In this document: one piece after another, positions 22,584 to 34,200 of the stretch
Position numbering within the stretch: the stretch's first letter is position 1
How the letters are laid out: every line of letters starts with the position of its first letter
NCBI GenBank assembly: GCA_025345505.1
Contig: JANVCC010000130.1
Span: 9,572,641 to 9,636,640, forward strand
Direction: 5' to 3'
DNA from: Todiramphus chloris collaris
Taxonomy: Eukaryota > Chordata > Aves > Coraciiformes > Alcedinidae
Length of the DNA: 64,000 nt
Position numbers and translations under genes: made by a program
Notes under the pieces: generated by a model
What the model was told of the DNA's origin: nothing
The model's input: the letters and a program-made list of their open reading frames with translations, nothing else
Database searches by the model: none

Positions 22584-22617
22584 CACAAAGCCTACAGCTC
22601 CAGGGACACTGGGGCTG
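22584..22617 (+). repeat. 34-bp perfect direct repeat, right copy
   Basis: Identical to 21364-21397. Confidence 0.95.
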
Positions 22618-25509
22618 TTAGAGGCGTGCCAGCCTTCCAGACTTCCATAGAAAAATTAAGTCGATTATGATGTTTGGAGGGAAGAAGAAAGTATATCAGA
22701 AGGCAACACTTTCTTTTCATCTGTTGTCTGGTGCTGTCTTTTGATCACTCTTGCTTCACATCAATTGCGATATCTCAATGCAAAGCTGGGCACTGAATAC
22801 TCCCGCTTGTTTCTGGATACAGCTCCTGTACAACCCACAGTCAGACCAACAGCATCTTCTCTGTTTAGACTAACAATTCAGACACACATTGCATAATCAG
22901 CTTCTGCTATCAGCTTTTACAGACATAGGAAATAGCTGTCCTTCCCCCGCATCCATATGCTGAACTGCCAAATTACACAGGTGCTTTTTTTTAAAAGTTC
23001 TAATTTGCAAAGTTTTGTTAAATATAGAATTAACTGCAAATTGAGAATTAAACCACTTACCTGTCTTAAGGAATGCTGCACTGCTCTACAAAATCTTTTC
23101 TATGACTGTAGCCAGTCATTTTAAGGCTGGGTTTACCCTAGGTAGTAATCCTTGACCTAAAATTCATTTTTCAGTTACATGGATCTTAAATCCCAAATGG
23201 ATTTTAAAAGGAACCTTTGTGCTTACCTTTTGTACTTCTGATCATATACCTTACATACTGAAGGTAAAGAGAAGAGAGAAAAAAGAAGGTGGGAGCCAAG
23301 GCAGAGCTGCACCATCTCAGCTTCAGCCACGTGCACTAGGTGCAGGTTGTGAGCTGCGTCCCTTGCTCGTGTTTTCTGACAGCAATTTACCATGGCTTCG
23401 CAAGCTGGCACCTGTGCTTCTGCAGAGTGAGGATATTTGAAAAGGAGAAAATGGGATTGTGTCTTTTTCTCAATATAAACTATGAGAGTAGTAGTGTTTG
23501 TGCTTGGATTTGTATTTATTCATGACATTTTTTTCCCAGGATCATGTAATACATTAAATGCAAATGTTTACACTAATGTACCTTCATAGTTCCACTTAGA
23601 CCAGGAAGATGAAGAATGTTTAACAGATCTGTTAGCTGGTTATGGCTGTTATTCTTCTCTGAGAGTTACCACAGTGAATTGTGGTGCTTATTTAAATATC
23701 AGCAGCTCCCTGTTTATGACAGGCTGGCATCCTGACTTCAATGACCTCTTGCTTGCACAAAAATCAATCAGTGTATATAGGCCTTGCTATATTTGCACTT
23801 AACCTAGATACGGCTGTGCTGCCAGAAGAGAAGTGTGACACAGCTTAAAATGGTTTTGGCCAATGCTATGCCAAGCTATATCAGCAAGCATATGCATATA
23901 GCTTCTTGATGTTTTGATTAGTATGCTTATAGGCATTCCAGAGCAAAGAAACGGTGCAAAAATTACAAGCACAAAGTTACCAAAGCCAATAATTGTGAAG
24001 TGGGCCAAATTTGATTGACTTTAAAATGTGTTAATTAACAACAGCTGAGCTAGCACATCTGCTAAATATTTCTTTTTTCTTTAGAGACTAATCAAAAATC
24101 TCAGTGTTGGATATGTTCACATTTCTTGTGCTTTATTAGTTGCCCTGTGTGTGGACCCTGTGAGTTTTTCCGTGTATCACAGATACAGTAATGCAAAATG
24201 TTTTATTCTGAGAAACATGAGTTTGTGTAAAAAGAGACTTTATTTCTTGGGCTTTCTTCAGTTTAAACATTCAAGTTTGTGCAGTTTTTTTTTCTGTATT
24301 GTTATGTGCTGAAAGAAAAGAAAGTAATGTCTGTCAATGATGCATTCTTTAGCTGACCTTGTATTGATCCCAAGTTGAGGAGCTTTTTGAGACATTGGCC
24401 ACCATATTTCCATGTTTGGATTTTCCATATCAGGTTAGGGCAGAGTCATATAGTACAGATCAGAATTATCTCCAGGTAGTCATCTCTTTTCAGACTGTAA
24501 GATTTCAAACGTTAAAATGGACTCAGAGATCTCTAAGTACCCTTTGGAAGCCATTTTGTTGTAGCTTTAAAAAGTATGACTCAGAGCATGTAATTAATCC
24601 CTAAAGCATTTCATTCTTTGACAAGTTTTGCAACAAATGGGACTTCGCAATAATGGTGAAATCATTTTATTTCCAAAATGGCAGAATGAGTTCAGCTGCA
24701 ACATTTTTGCTGGGTCTATAGCAACATGTTTATTTCTGTGCTCAAGAAAAGAAATATACAGCAAAGATGGATGTATTCTGCTTTAAAGCAAGGACAAAAC
24801 TGTGAGATTCAAAAATATTGATGCATATATATATAAAGTTCATTATAGACTTCCGTAGTTAGATTTCTTCATGATTTGTTAAACAGGGAGAAGAGCTGGA
24901 AGATCCATTATCTTAATGATTACTCGGGGGGAGAAGACTACGGAAGTTCTGGGACAGTGTTCACAGAATTGTCTACACTGCTTGAAGGTAACTACCCATA
25001 TCGCTTTCAATGTCTGATTCACTGAATATAAGAATGTCAGTGCAGCATCAGAATCAAGATTAATTTAGGTAATTTTCTATCCAGAGCCAGTAGCAGATGC
25101 TTAGAAATGAGCACCAGCTTATGGTTTCATAATACAGTTAGCACCAAAATAACAGCTCTCTATTGCCAAGAGGGAAAGGTCCCACTCTTTCAGCTTCTGC
25201 AGCCCCGGATCCTGGATACATAAACCTCAGCTTGCCTGTGCATTTCTTGTGCTCATACAGACACACAGCCTGATCACTGAAATGGCAGAAAAGTCACTTA
25301 AATAATAATAAAAAGAAGTGCATTTATCTTTGGTGAGTTGAACTGGCTTGCCTTAAGGTCAATTAAGGCACAGAGCCAGATAGAGGGGTCATGCACTTGA
25401 GATCAGTGGATATGGGAGGAAAGAGCAGGGAAGGCTGGATAGGAGGAGGAATGAAGGAAAGAACTAAGAAGGGGCAAGGGGGAGTGATCCTTCCCAGTTG
25501 TGTCAGCAG
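22618..25509. other. Unique AT-rich non-coding sequence
   Basis: No gene or transposon recognised. A strong minus-strand donor (CAG|GTAAGTGG) sits at about 23054-23062 but no convincing acceptor pairs with it. A TATATATATA stretch lies at about 24824-24834. Confidence 0.5.
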
Positions 25510-26500
25510 TGAGACATCTATTTAGCTAAACCATCTGGTTTTTTGACACCTACTGGAAAGTCCATGTGATCTTCCCAGAAAAGAGCTCTTTCCACAGAAA
25601 TGACTAATGTACAATTTATCAACAAGTCTGTACAGGGTTGTGGGGTTTGGATGGGTTTGGGGTTTTTTTGCCACACATGCATTACTTTACATTCATTATC
25701 CTTGAGTTTCATTGGCCATTTTATTGCTCGGTCATTCAACAACATGCAGTCCTCCTGCAGCAGTTCACTGTAGCCAGAGATGTAGGCTGCACCAGTTCTC
25801 AGTATCCAGAATTTTTTGTATCATCTGAAAACTTTATCATGTCACTTTGTAGCTTTTTTCATTATTTTTATTTTTATGTTGAAGTATACACATCCCAGCA
25901 CTGAACCTAGGAGGATTATGACAACTGCCTTTCCACTGTGAAAGCTGCCTGTATATAGTTCAGTGCTCTCTTTCCTACTTTTTAATCAGTTGCCAGTCCC
26001 CGAGGGAATCTTTCCTTCCAAACTGAGAGGGCTGAAGGACATTTGACAAGAAGCACTGTTGCCACCTTTTTTTGGAAGATGACAAACTGACCACTTGAGC
26101 ATTGCCTCTGTCCGTATGATGGATGACTTCACCACACAAGTTATGTTGATACATATATCATATCTACTATTCATTCTCTTCTTTGGTTGGGAATTTTTTC
26201 TGTGATTTTCACCATAGACAGGTAGCCCTTGTTAAAGATTGGTGCCATACTGCCACCTTTCATTCCTCTAGACCTTTGTTGGTGCTAAGCTATAGATGAC
26301 ACACCATGGCAGTTCCATAGCTGAAATGTTTTAAACTTTAGAATAAATATAATTTGATACAAGTAGTTTTTCACTGTTTGGTTTCTCAATTTGTCCCAAG
26401 TCATCCAGTACTGACTCGTTAAGATGAGGCAGTTCTTCCTGGTGGAGAATATCTTCATTTTAGGAAATTTATGGATACTTCTAGGGCCATCAGATGCTTC
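25510..26500 (-). mobile_element. Ancient L3/CR1-type LINE fragment, reverse transcriptase
   Basis: On the + strand, segments such as TACATTCATTATCCTTGAGT, TTTCATTGGCCATTTTATTG, TTGTATCATCTGAAAACTTT, TTTTTAATCAGTTGCCAGTC and TTTCTCAATTTGTCCCAAGT follow, in order, the antisense of the old amniote CR1/L3 reverse-transcriptase region known from reptile and bird genomes. Minus-strand conceptual translation gives SVLGCVYFNI at about 25870-25900, matching CR1 SVLGPVLFNI. After a frameshift comes MIKFSDDTKN at about 25811-25842, matching the polymerase motif FADDTK. Many frameshifts and stops mean it is long dead. At about 1 kb it is the largest transposon relic here; its ends are approximate. Confidence 0.75.
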
Positions 26501-29500
26501 TGAAAATCTCTGAGGTGCTTCAATAGCTTAGCAATATGTCCAATCACAAATATTACATAAATAGTCATCATGGTGGGCAAAAAGCCCAAACCCTGTGAAT
26601 GCAGAGGGGTTTTTTGTAGTCAACAGATAATTGTGTGCCTCTGTCCAAACACCCCAGCTGAAGAAAGATCTTGGAAACAAGGGAGATCAACAGAGGTAAA
26701 TGATAGAGGATGCCAGGAACCTTGGCTGGTAAGATTGCAGACTGACAGTTGTAAGAAGCTGCACAGCAGGAACCAGCCTGACCTTCCCAAGCCAGGAGGG
26801 GTCTCCCATCTGGGGAGGGAAGTCAAGACATATGGAAGATAGTGCTGGTGAGAGAGTAGAAGCACGTGAAACAAACAATTGGTTATTAAACAGAAGCCAA
26901 TATCCAGACTCACTGTGGTGGTTGTTTCCTCTGTCTCACCCATGACAGGCATGAGTAAGGCCCACTATATATTTTCTTTTCTTTCTTTTTTTTTTTAAAT
27001 TTAACCTATAACAATAATTTGAATCTTCTTTTTGTGCTGTATCTTCTGATTTCTGAAATGCACTTTGATCTTGTTTTCAGCTATTGCTCCTCAATTCGCA
27101 ATATAAGAAATCTACTATTGTTTTAGAAAAGGTTGTATGTTCCCCTATTTACCTGATTCCCACAACTGGAAAATAAATGAAAAGCTTCATTGTTATTCAT
27201 CTTGCCATAAAAGTTGAAGGACTGTCAGTTCTGGACAAAGAGTACAGCTATAAAGACAATCAGATCCGGTGCTATTATTATATAAGCTGAAAGTGATTTC
27301 CTGAGGTAAAAGTACATTATATTTTATTCTGTGTAGTTAACTCTCAACTTGTAAGCCAAGCTTCTGTTTATTCTACTGCAAAACTAATCTTTAGAAAAAT
27401 AGTACTGTTTTTTCCTGACCTGAACTAACACAATACAGACAGAAGTTTAATATAGTGAGCTGTTTTTTCATTAAGATTTCACTTTGTGGAATGGTTGTAA
27501 GAGATAGTTCATGATCTTCTCAAGTGCTGCCTATTAGATTACCTGCCTAACTTTAATTTTCTTTTTAAAATGCCTCTGAAATTTGTACCCTGAATACTTA
27601 CTTAGATACACAACAAGGCTACATAACAAATAAAATTGATAAACACCAGCTTCTGTTGCTTTTCAGAATTTTTTCCATAACTCAAAGCCTTTTTCTTGTA
27701 CTATCAGACAGGCAGTCTCTTGTTTTACCCGGTGCTGAAAGCAACACAGGAACCATTTCATTACTACCTCAACCTATGTCAGGTGATGCCAGTAGCCAGC
27801 TATTCAGCAGGCCAATGAAGGTGGGACACATTCCCTAGGCAGCTGGCTTCAGGGTAAGGAGTCTTGTAACCCAGAAGCCTTCACTTGAAGCTGCTGTTCC
27901 TGAGGCTAATAGACAACTGACTTCTTAGATTCATAGTAGGTACCCAGAGTTATGGGCAGCCTCACAGCATCAGTTATTTTGTTCTGAGTAAGCTAAACCG
28001 GAATGTCACTTTGATTTGTTAGGTTTGTTTTGTTTTTTTTTTTTTCTTGGAACATTTTGGAGGTTTACTTCATACTGATTTACAGAAACTGCTTACTCAC
28101 TCGTTTATCTCTTAGTTTACTTACCATCAGGAACATCATGAATAGCAGCCAACATCACTGTTACAGCAGTGAAGATATCTCCAAGCTTGATGCCAAGACA
28201 TATACTAAAATTTCACTGTGGAAAACAGAATTTGATAAGAGTAACACTCTTCAGTTTTATGGATTCAGCTGCAATAAGAATCAATAAATGGGAGTTAGAT
28301 CTAGGCAGGTTCAGGATAATGATTTTAACCGTGACAATGTCTGGTCACTGAAATAAGCTATCTGTTGATGGGACTGGATACCCTGTGAACTAGAAATATC
28401 CAAATCAAGGGTGTAGAGGTTTTTGGAAGGATTACTTGCTTCAACCTCAATAAAAACTTTTGCAGGAGGAAGTGATGGTAGGGATTGGGTTATACTGCCA
28501 CAGCTTTCTCTTCTGCTCTTAAAACTCCATGAATTTTATTTCTTGTACTGGAAACAAGATGTTGAAGTCTGAGTAACAGCTCTAGGACTTCTAACATGCT
28601 CAGACAGTTTTACCTCTGTGTCATTATTTTGAACCTATGGCTAGTTCAGTGATTGACTAAAGGAAGTGCTAGGTTCAGTTCAGTTCCTAGAAAAACACAT
28701 ACCCACGTCACATGGCCAGCTATCACAACCAGTTAGCACCCTTACCAGTGATCTTTCCAGACCCACTCAACTCTTGCTGTTCCACTGAAAGCTTTGCTTT
28801 CATTCTGAAAAATGATCTTTGTGAAGGTTTACTTAAATGAACAGGATACTGCTTCTGTACTTGTTCTGTGAGTATTTTTCCACTAATTTTATGTTCAGAG
28901 TGGTCAGCCCTTTGCCTTTCAGGGGTAAGGCAGCTCCCAGAAGGCAGCACACAGCATGGCAAATGCCACCTTGATATATCAGCTTGATCCTAGCTCATGT
29001 GAAGTTTCTACAAGGATTCTCTAAATAATTGTGGTTTTCACTGGTTGGTGTCATTTGTTTGACTCTAATTAAGGTTACAGCCCTAAAACACATTGTTTCA
29101 ACAAAGTTTTCCTGGTCAGAATGCAAGACTTAGTCAGTAGATTCAGTGTTAAAGAATACATTGCCTCCCTTACTCTTCTGGCCCAGGAGACAGATCAAAA
29201 GACGCATCACACTATAATTTCAGAGGCAATGAATGTTTTTCACTTACTGAATTAAAAATGAGGAAGTGTGCATGTATGCACATTTTCATGAAGGTGTTTT
29301 CCAACATCCTGGGCCTTTAACCATCTGTTGTCTCTGTTCCCTTCTCGTGCCTTTTGCAGCAAACGTATAATAATAATGCTGAAGATAAAATAATACTGTG
29401 TAAATAATTCTGAAGATTATGATTTTGATGAGGGAAAAGGGAAAGTCTCTAAATCATTGTTTTCCTGCAGTCTGCATTGCTGGCTGGGGAGCACAAGTTG

Positions 29501-31090
29501 TGCCTACTCGACAACTCAATGTAAAGGGGTAGAACCAATGAATTTATTTTCTACTGACAGATGAAAACCTCTACTTTCTCTTCCTTTCCTGCCTTCCTTG
29601 CCTATGCTTCTGATTGCAGGGGTCACTGCAAACTAGTTCTGTTTCCTACCAGCTATGCTCTTAATTACTTCATTGGACATCACAGATCCAAGCAGATAAC
29701 GTTTTTGATTGATTTCCCATCTTTTCTTTATGTTTCTTCTTGTCCCTGAAGTGGAAATCAACAACTGTCCCAATGCAAGTGGTGATTGCTTGAAATAAAA
29801 ATGTATTTAATTGCAAAGGGAGGCTTGAAGGGAAGCAAAATGCACTGCTCTCAGACATGCTTTGGTACTTAATTTTGAAGTACAGCCTAATGGAAGGTAT
29901 TTCATCAGCTATTGCCTCCACAAAGCATCACAGTCAGAGGGTGTGATCATGATGTCTCTTGGAATTGTCTGGTTTGACCTGTTTACTGTTTTCTGTCTCC
30001 TAGAAAACTAAATTTTATAGGGTTATACAGTTATAAGGTCAGATATTATAGGCTTGTTATAGTGACAGGTTGAAAAGTTACAGAAGGTTTATAGTATGAC
30101 AGCAGATAGAAAACAAGATTATGACTTGAATTGATTCATTTGAATGGGTCTGATAAAGTATAGTCATGTCAGAGTTTGCACTAAACGCACCTTCATTGTA
30201 CAGTTAGCCCAAGCAACACCTTAATTTTCTCCCCAGTTCTACTGTTTATGTGTAAAAATCTTGTACCAGTGAGCCAATACATCCTCCACAGCAAAGCAGT
30301 GCGGCAAGGAGTGGCTATCCTCTGGGCTCCGGGTGGAAGCTATCTAGAAACCAGTTAGGAAGCAACAAGGACATAATTATCCAATGCCCTTTCTCCTACT
30401 CCCCCACAAAGACAGGTAGCTTTTTCACACAATTAATAAGCACTATGTCTGTGTCTGGCATTGCAGAAGCTGCTTTCAGAAGCACAGAGGCCAACTACTT
30501 GGGTAGGTTTTTTTTTTCAAGGAATATGTTTCTTGCCTATATTTTCCTACTATCTACGCTAACTAGTATCTATACTAATGCTGGTTGTAGATTTCTGCTT
30601 GAGATACTAGCAACCTTCTAAAGCTGTTCTCTAGAAGAATATAACTTCTTTATTTTTAGACAATAATTGAGGTATTTTACAAAGACATTAAAAATAATAA
30701 TAAAAAAAACCAAACTGCATTTATCAGTAAATAATTGAAGCTAATAATTTATAGTGGCAGCCACCCTCTTCTGGTACTCTGTAAGGCAAAATCCTTCCCA
30801 AACAAGACAAAAACCCAACATTGAGGAACTAGAGCCTCCTGGTATCTCCACATCCTGCTGAAGTAAAGTGAAAATTATTCAGAACTATTAAATGGGAAAT
30901 GAAGTTTTGTTTTCTCAGAATGAGTGGGATTTCTTAACAAGACTGTTTAAATGTAATTTTAATTGTACTGAGTAAGGTGGTGATAAAGCTTCCAGCAAAA
31001 TGCATTGCTCAAAAACGTTGCTGAAAGTATAGCAAAAAGAGGAATAATTTGGTTGTTGTGGTGTGCCTGTCACTAGTAGCTTTTAATAAA
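26501..31090. other. Unique AT-rich non-coding sequence
   Basis: No gene or transposon recognised. T-rich runs lie at about 26985-26997 and 28028-28045. The moderately GC-rich 26560-26950 segment has a 90-codon open frame but no recognisable domain or LTR borders. Confidence 0.45.
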
Positions 31091-31092
31091 AC

Positions 31093-31214
31093 ATTAGAGT
31101 TAGATAAACATCTGTCAGTGTTGCAGTAGTACAGTAGATCCTGCCTTGGGGCAGATGAATAAGCTAGTTATTTAGACTGAGGTCCCTTACAGCCCTGGTT
31201 TTCTGTGATTGCAC
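31093..31214 (+). mobile_element. Old CR1 3' end
   Basis: The order TTAGATAAACATCTGTCAGT, then AGATCCTGCCTTGGGGCAGA, then TGAGGTCCCTTACAGCCCTG and TTTTCTGTGATTG matches the last ~120 bp of older CR1 subfamilies. There, CTTGGACAAGCA-type sequence precedes GATCCTGCC…GGGGCAGG, GAGGTCCCTTCCAGCCCT and a terminal TTCTATGATT. It is a 5'-truncated 3' tail; no coding part is discernible. Confidence 0.65.
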
Positions 31215-34200
31215 ACTATCCCAAGGAAAAAGGCTGCTGTGCTTGTCACCCATACTGTGAACTGTTGAGGTACTTGGTCCTGTTCACCTGTGCAATAGGC
31301 TGAGTCTAGGCTGTGGTGTGGAGTGGAAACCCACGACACCTCAGCAGACAAGGGAACTGGGAAGGCAAGCATTTTGTGGGATACCTGTAGCAGCAACTTT
31401 GCAATGTGTTTTTCTGTGGAAGAGAGCCACAAACTTGAGAGGATACATCTGCAGATATTGTATCCTGCTGCACTACTTATTTATCTGGCTGCCAACATGG
31501 GATTGTTCAGAGATTTATGTTTTGAATTCACTTTGAAGGAGTTGCCAGAAGGTCTAAGAAAATCTGTTCATTTTCTGTTTAAAAACTGCATAGCTGTGGA
31601 GTGTAAAACCACATTAGAATAAAAAAGAAATCTTTTAAATAGCTAAAATGGTAAGTTGGGTGTAATTTCAGTTTGCCTGATTTATTTTATTCCCTACACG
31701 TCGGATAGGTGTACTAAAAGTTTCTCAAGCACATGAAAAGTTTTATCTGTGTAATTTCTGAGATGAAAAATGGATAGATGCTGTTAGCAGCTGATAAAGA
31801 ACATCTCATTTAAGGCTCATTTGTATTGTTTCTGTCATCCCGACAAATTGCTTATAGCAGTAATAGAGAATTGGGTCTCACTGTTACATGAAACTTTACA
31901 TGACAAGGAATCTACAGCTGGCTGGGGATCAAACTAGAATTTTTGTCATGTTTTTCTTCAAATGGAACTTCTTATTGGAAGTAGAATCAAATAAAATTTT
32001 GTTTTTAAAGTGTGTGTAGGGGGGAGTTTAGTCTTTAAAATAAAATTGTAGGGTCCAAGATGATTTGACACATAATATAATCTTTCCAATCCAGATTATT
32101 CAATTTCTTACATTTACGTAGAGCTGCTTATCTGGAAGAACTACATCCTGTGCTGATGTACATCCTATTCACTTTACATGTGTACCAAACTTCTCATCTA
32201 AGTAGCAGACCAAATGCTTTTTACCACTGCAGAAAAGGATTAGGAAGATAAAGAACTGCCAAGAATATAATTATAGGTACATGTAATCCATCAATGGAAA
32301 TGTCTCCTTGTGTCCACTAATTGAAGAGAGGTTAATCCCCCTTTACCCTTGCTGATTGACTCTTAGAGAGCTAACCCAGTCAGCCTGGGGCTCTCAGTAG
32401 TGCACAGAACACCAGGCATGTGTTTGGGAAGTGATGTACCTCAGTTGTCTGAGCTTCTGTTACAGAACAAATGTGCTCCAGGAAGACTGCATTTTGCTCC
32501 TCACAGATGGCCATTTGTGACTGAGACAAGGCCACCTAGGTTTTGAAGAGGAAAGAGGTAGTCAGTATGATCTCTGTCCTGACTAGTTCACAGATAAACA
32601 AGGCATCTCCATTTCTACATTCCTACTACACAACTCTGTGTGTACTGGAAAGGCTTTACCAAAGTAGGGTAAATCAGATTACATGAAGCTTGAAATGATC
32701 AAAGTAGACCAAAGCAGGTCTCCTAGAAGCTCATTCCAGGAGAAAATATCAAAGGTTTACTAAAAATGCAGGTATAACTTCCAATCCCAATGGGACTATT
32801 ATCAAGAACACTTAGTAGACAGAACTTACCTCTGTATTTGTCTTAGTTTTACTCTAAATGTCTGCTACTAGACTGTGTCAGAAAAAGGATCGTGAAGTGC
32901 GTCACCTGATGTGGTTGTATTTCTTGCTGATTTAGATGAACCATGCAACAAGCACAGCCTTCTATGCTGGCTCCTTTTCTGCCCTAGAGAAACAGTCACT
33001 GAAACCAGACATTTGCTAGACTAGAAAAAAAAGGAATTGACTGAGCTTTGAGGTCTCTGCTTTGCTTCCCTCCTGCTTTGCCATTCTACTAACTGCACAG
33101 GGGTGTTTGTGTAGAAGAGTCCATACCACCCACAAATGAAAGAAGGGAAATATATTGATAGCATTGCTGAGATAGCATCTCTAGGGACAGGAGAACCAGT
33201 AGAGGCATAGAGTCAACAGAATGATGATAGAGAGGACAGGCTTTCTCTCTTTAAATTCTATTTTACTAGGTGATTTAGCAAATATTGAACTTTAAATATG
33301 AAATATCTCATTGAAACCAACATAGAATCCTGAATTGGGGCCTTTGTCAACAGTGCTATTTATGTAAGAAAGCTTTCCAGAGAATGCAAGTGAGTTACTG
33401 CATGCAGTAAAACAGATGAGCTGGTAGCCTCTGGTTCCCAGAGGGGAATAACTTACACTTACTGCATGAGTCATGGAGACAGGCAGATAAAAATGCTCTT
33501 GTTAGCTCAAAGGGATAAAAAGTTCTGCTCTCAGAGATCAGCATTCCCATTGGGCCAAAACCCTGCCACATCTTGTTCGCATTCCTAGCTCAAAGCAGAT
33601 AAATAGGTCACGTGGGGACAATAGACTCCAAGGAATTACAAAACTGCAGTAAAGAGCATGCATTGTCATATTACTAATTTTTCTCATTACTTCCAAAGAT
33701 ACTATTCAAAGTTTTGGGTTTAGATTCAAGTATACTATGCCTAATGCAAAATAGAAATTTTAAGGTAGTGTAATTGCAACCTATTGAAGGGTTTCACATC
33801 CTTTCACAGACAGTTGAGTGTAGAAAGACATTCAGGATTAGCGTGGCTTGTTCTTTTTCTCTTGCTCTCTGAAAGGAAGTATTTTTTTACTTCTCAGAGT
33901 AAAGCCTAATATTCCTGACAGGTAAAGAGCAGAGAGAAGGAACAGGAAAAAACTGATGGAGTATTCTTCTGTGAATTTGTCTCATTGTTTCTGTAATCTG
34001 CATGTACCTTTGACCTCCTAAGCTTCCAAAGGCAGGGATTTCTCTAATGCACTATGGGGTTATTCCTTTTATTTCGTGTTACTAAAAAAAACATCCAAAC
34101 CTCATTTTAAAGCCTGTGGAGATGTTTACTTATGGTAATATTCATGAAGCTTTCCTGTTACATAGCTGTTGTTTAAGAATGAATGGATCAAGGTATTTGG

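Larger units (their letters stand above)
21335..22617. repeat. GC-rich mosaic bounded by 63-bp direct repeats
   Basis: Two direct copies of a 63-bp segment lie 1220 bp apart, at 21335-21397 and 22555-22617. Their last 34 bp are identical. Their first 24 bp are four hexamers, in register, close to GTTAGG. Between them lies markedly GC- and CpG-richer DNA than the surroundings, with a 24-bp tandem pair (21502-21549), a 14-bp triplet (21812-21853), and a diverged second copy of the segment following the left repeat (about 21392-21470 resembles 21796-21910, offset 404 bp). Open frames here of up to 162 codons reflect GC content and show no recognisable domain. It could be a degenerate satellite or subtelomere-like mosaic, or an unrecognised transposable element; a TTTAAAAGG word at about 22188-22196 with AATAAA-like words at 22243-22256 is compatible with an LTR but not sufficient. 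Confidence 0.6.

Noticed and set aside
23054-23062. Strong minus-strand splice donor
   Set aside because: No credible acceptor lies within a normal exon length on the upstream side, so no exon was proposed.
26560-26950. Possible second LTR beginning near TGGTGGGC and ending near CATGACA
   Set aside because: The flanking bases do not form a target duplication and the ends are not convincing inverted repeats.
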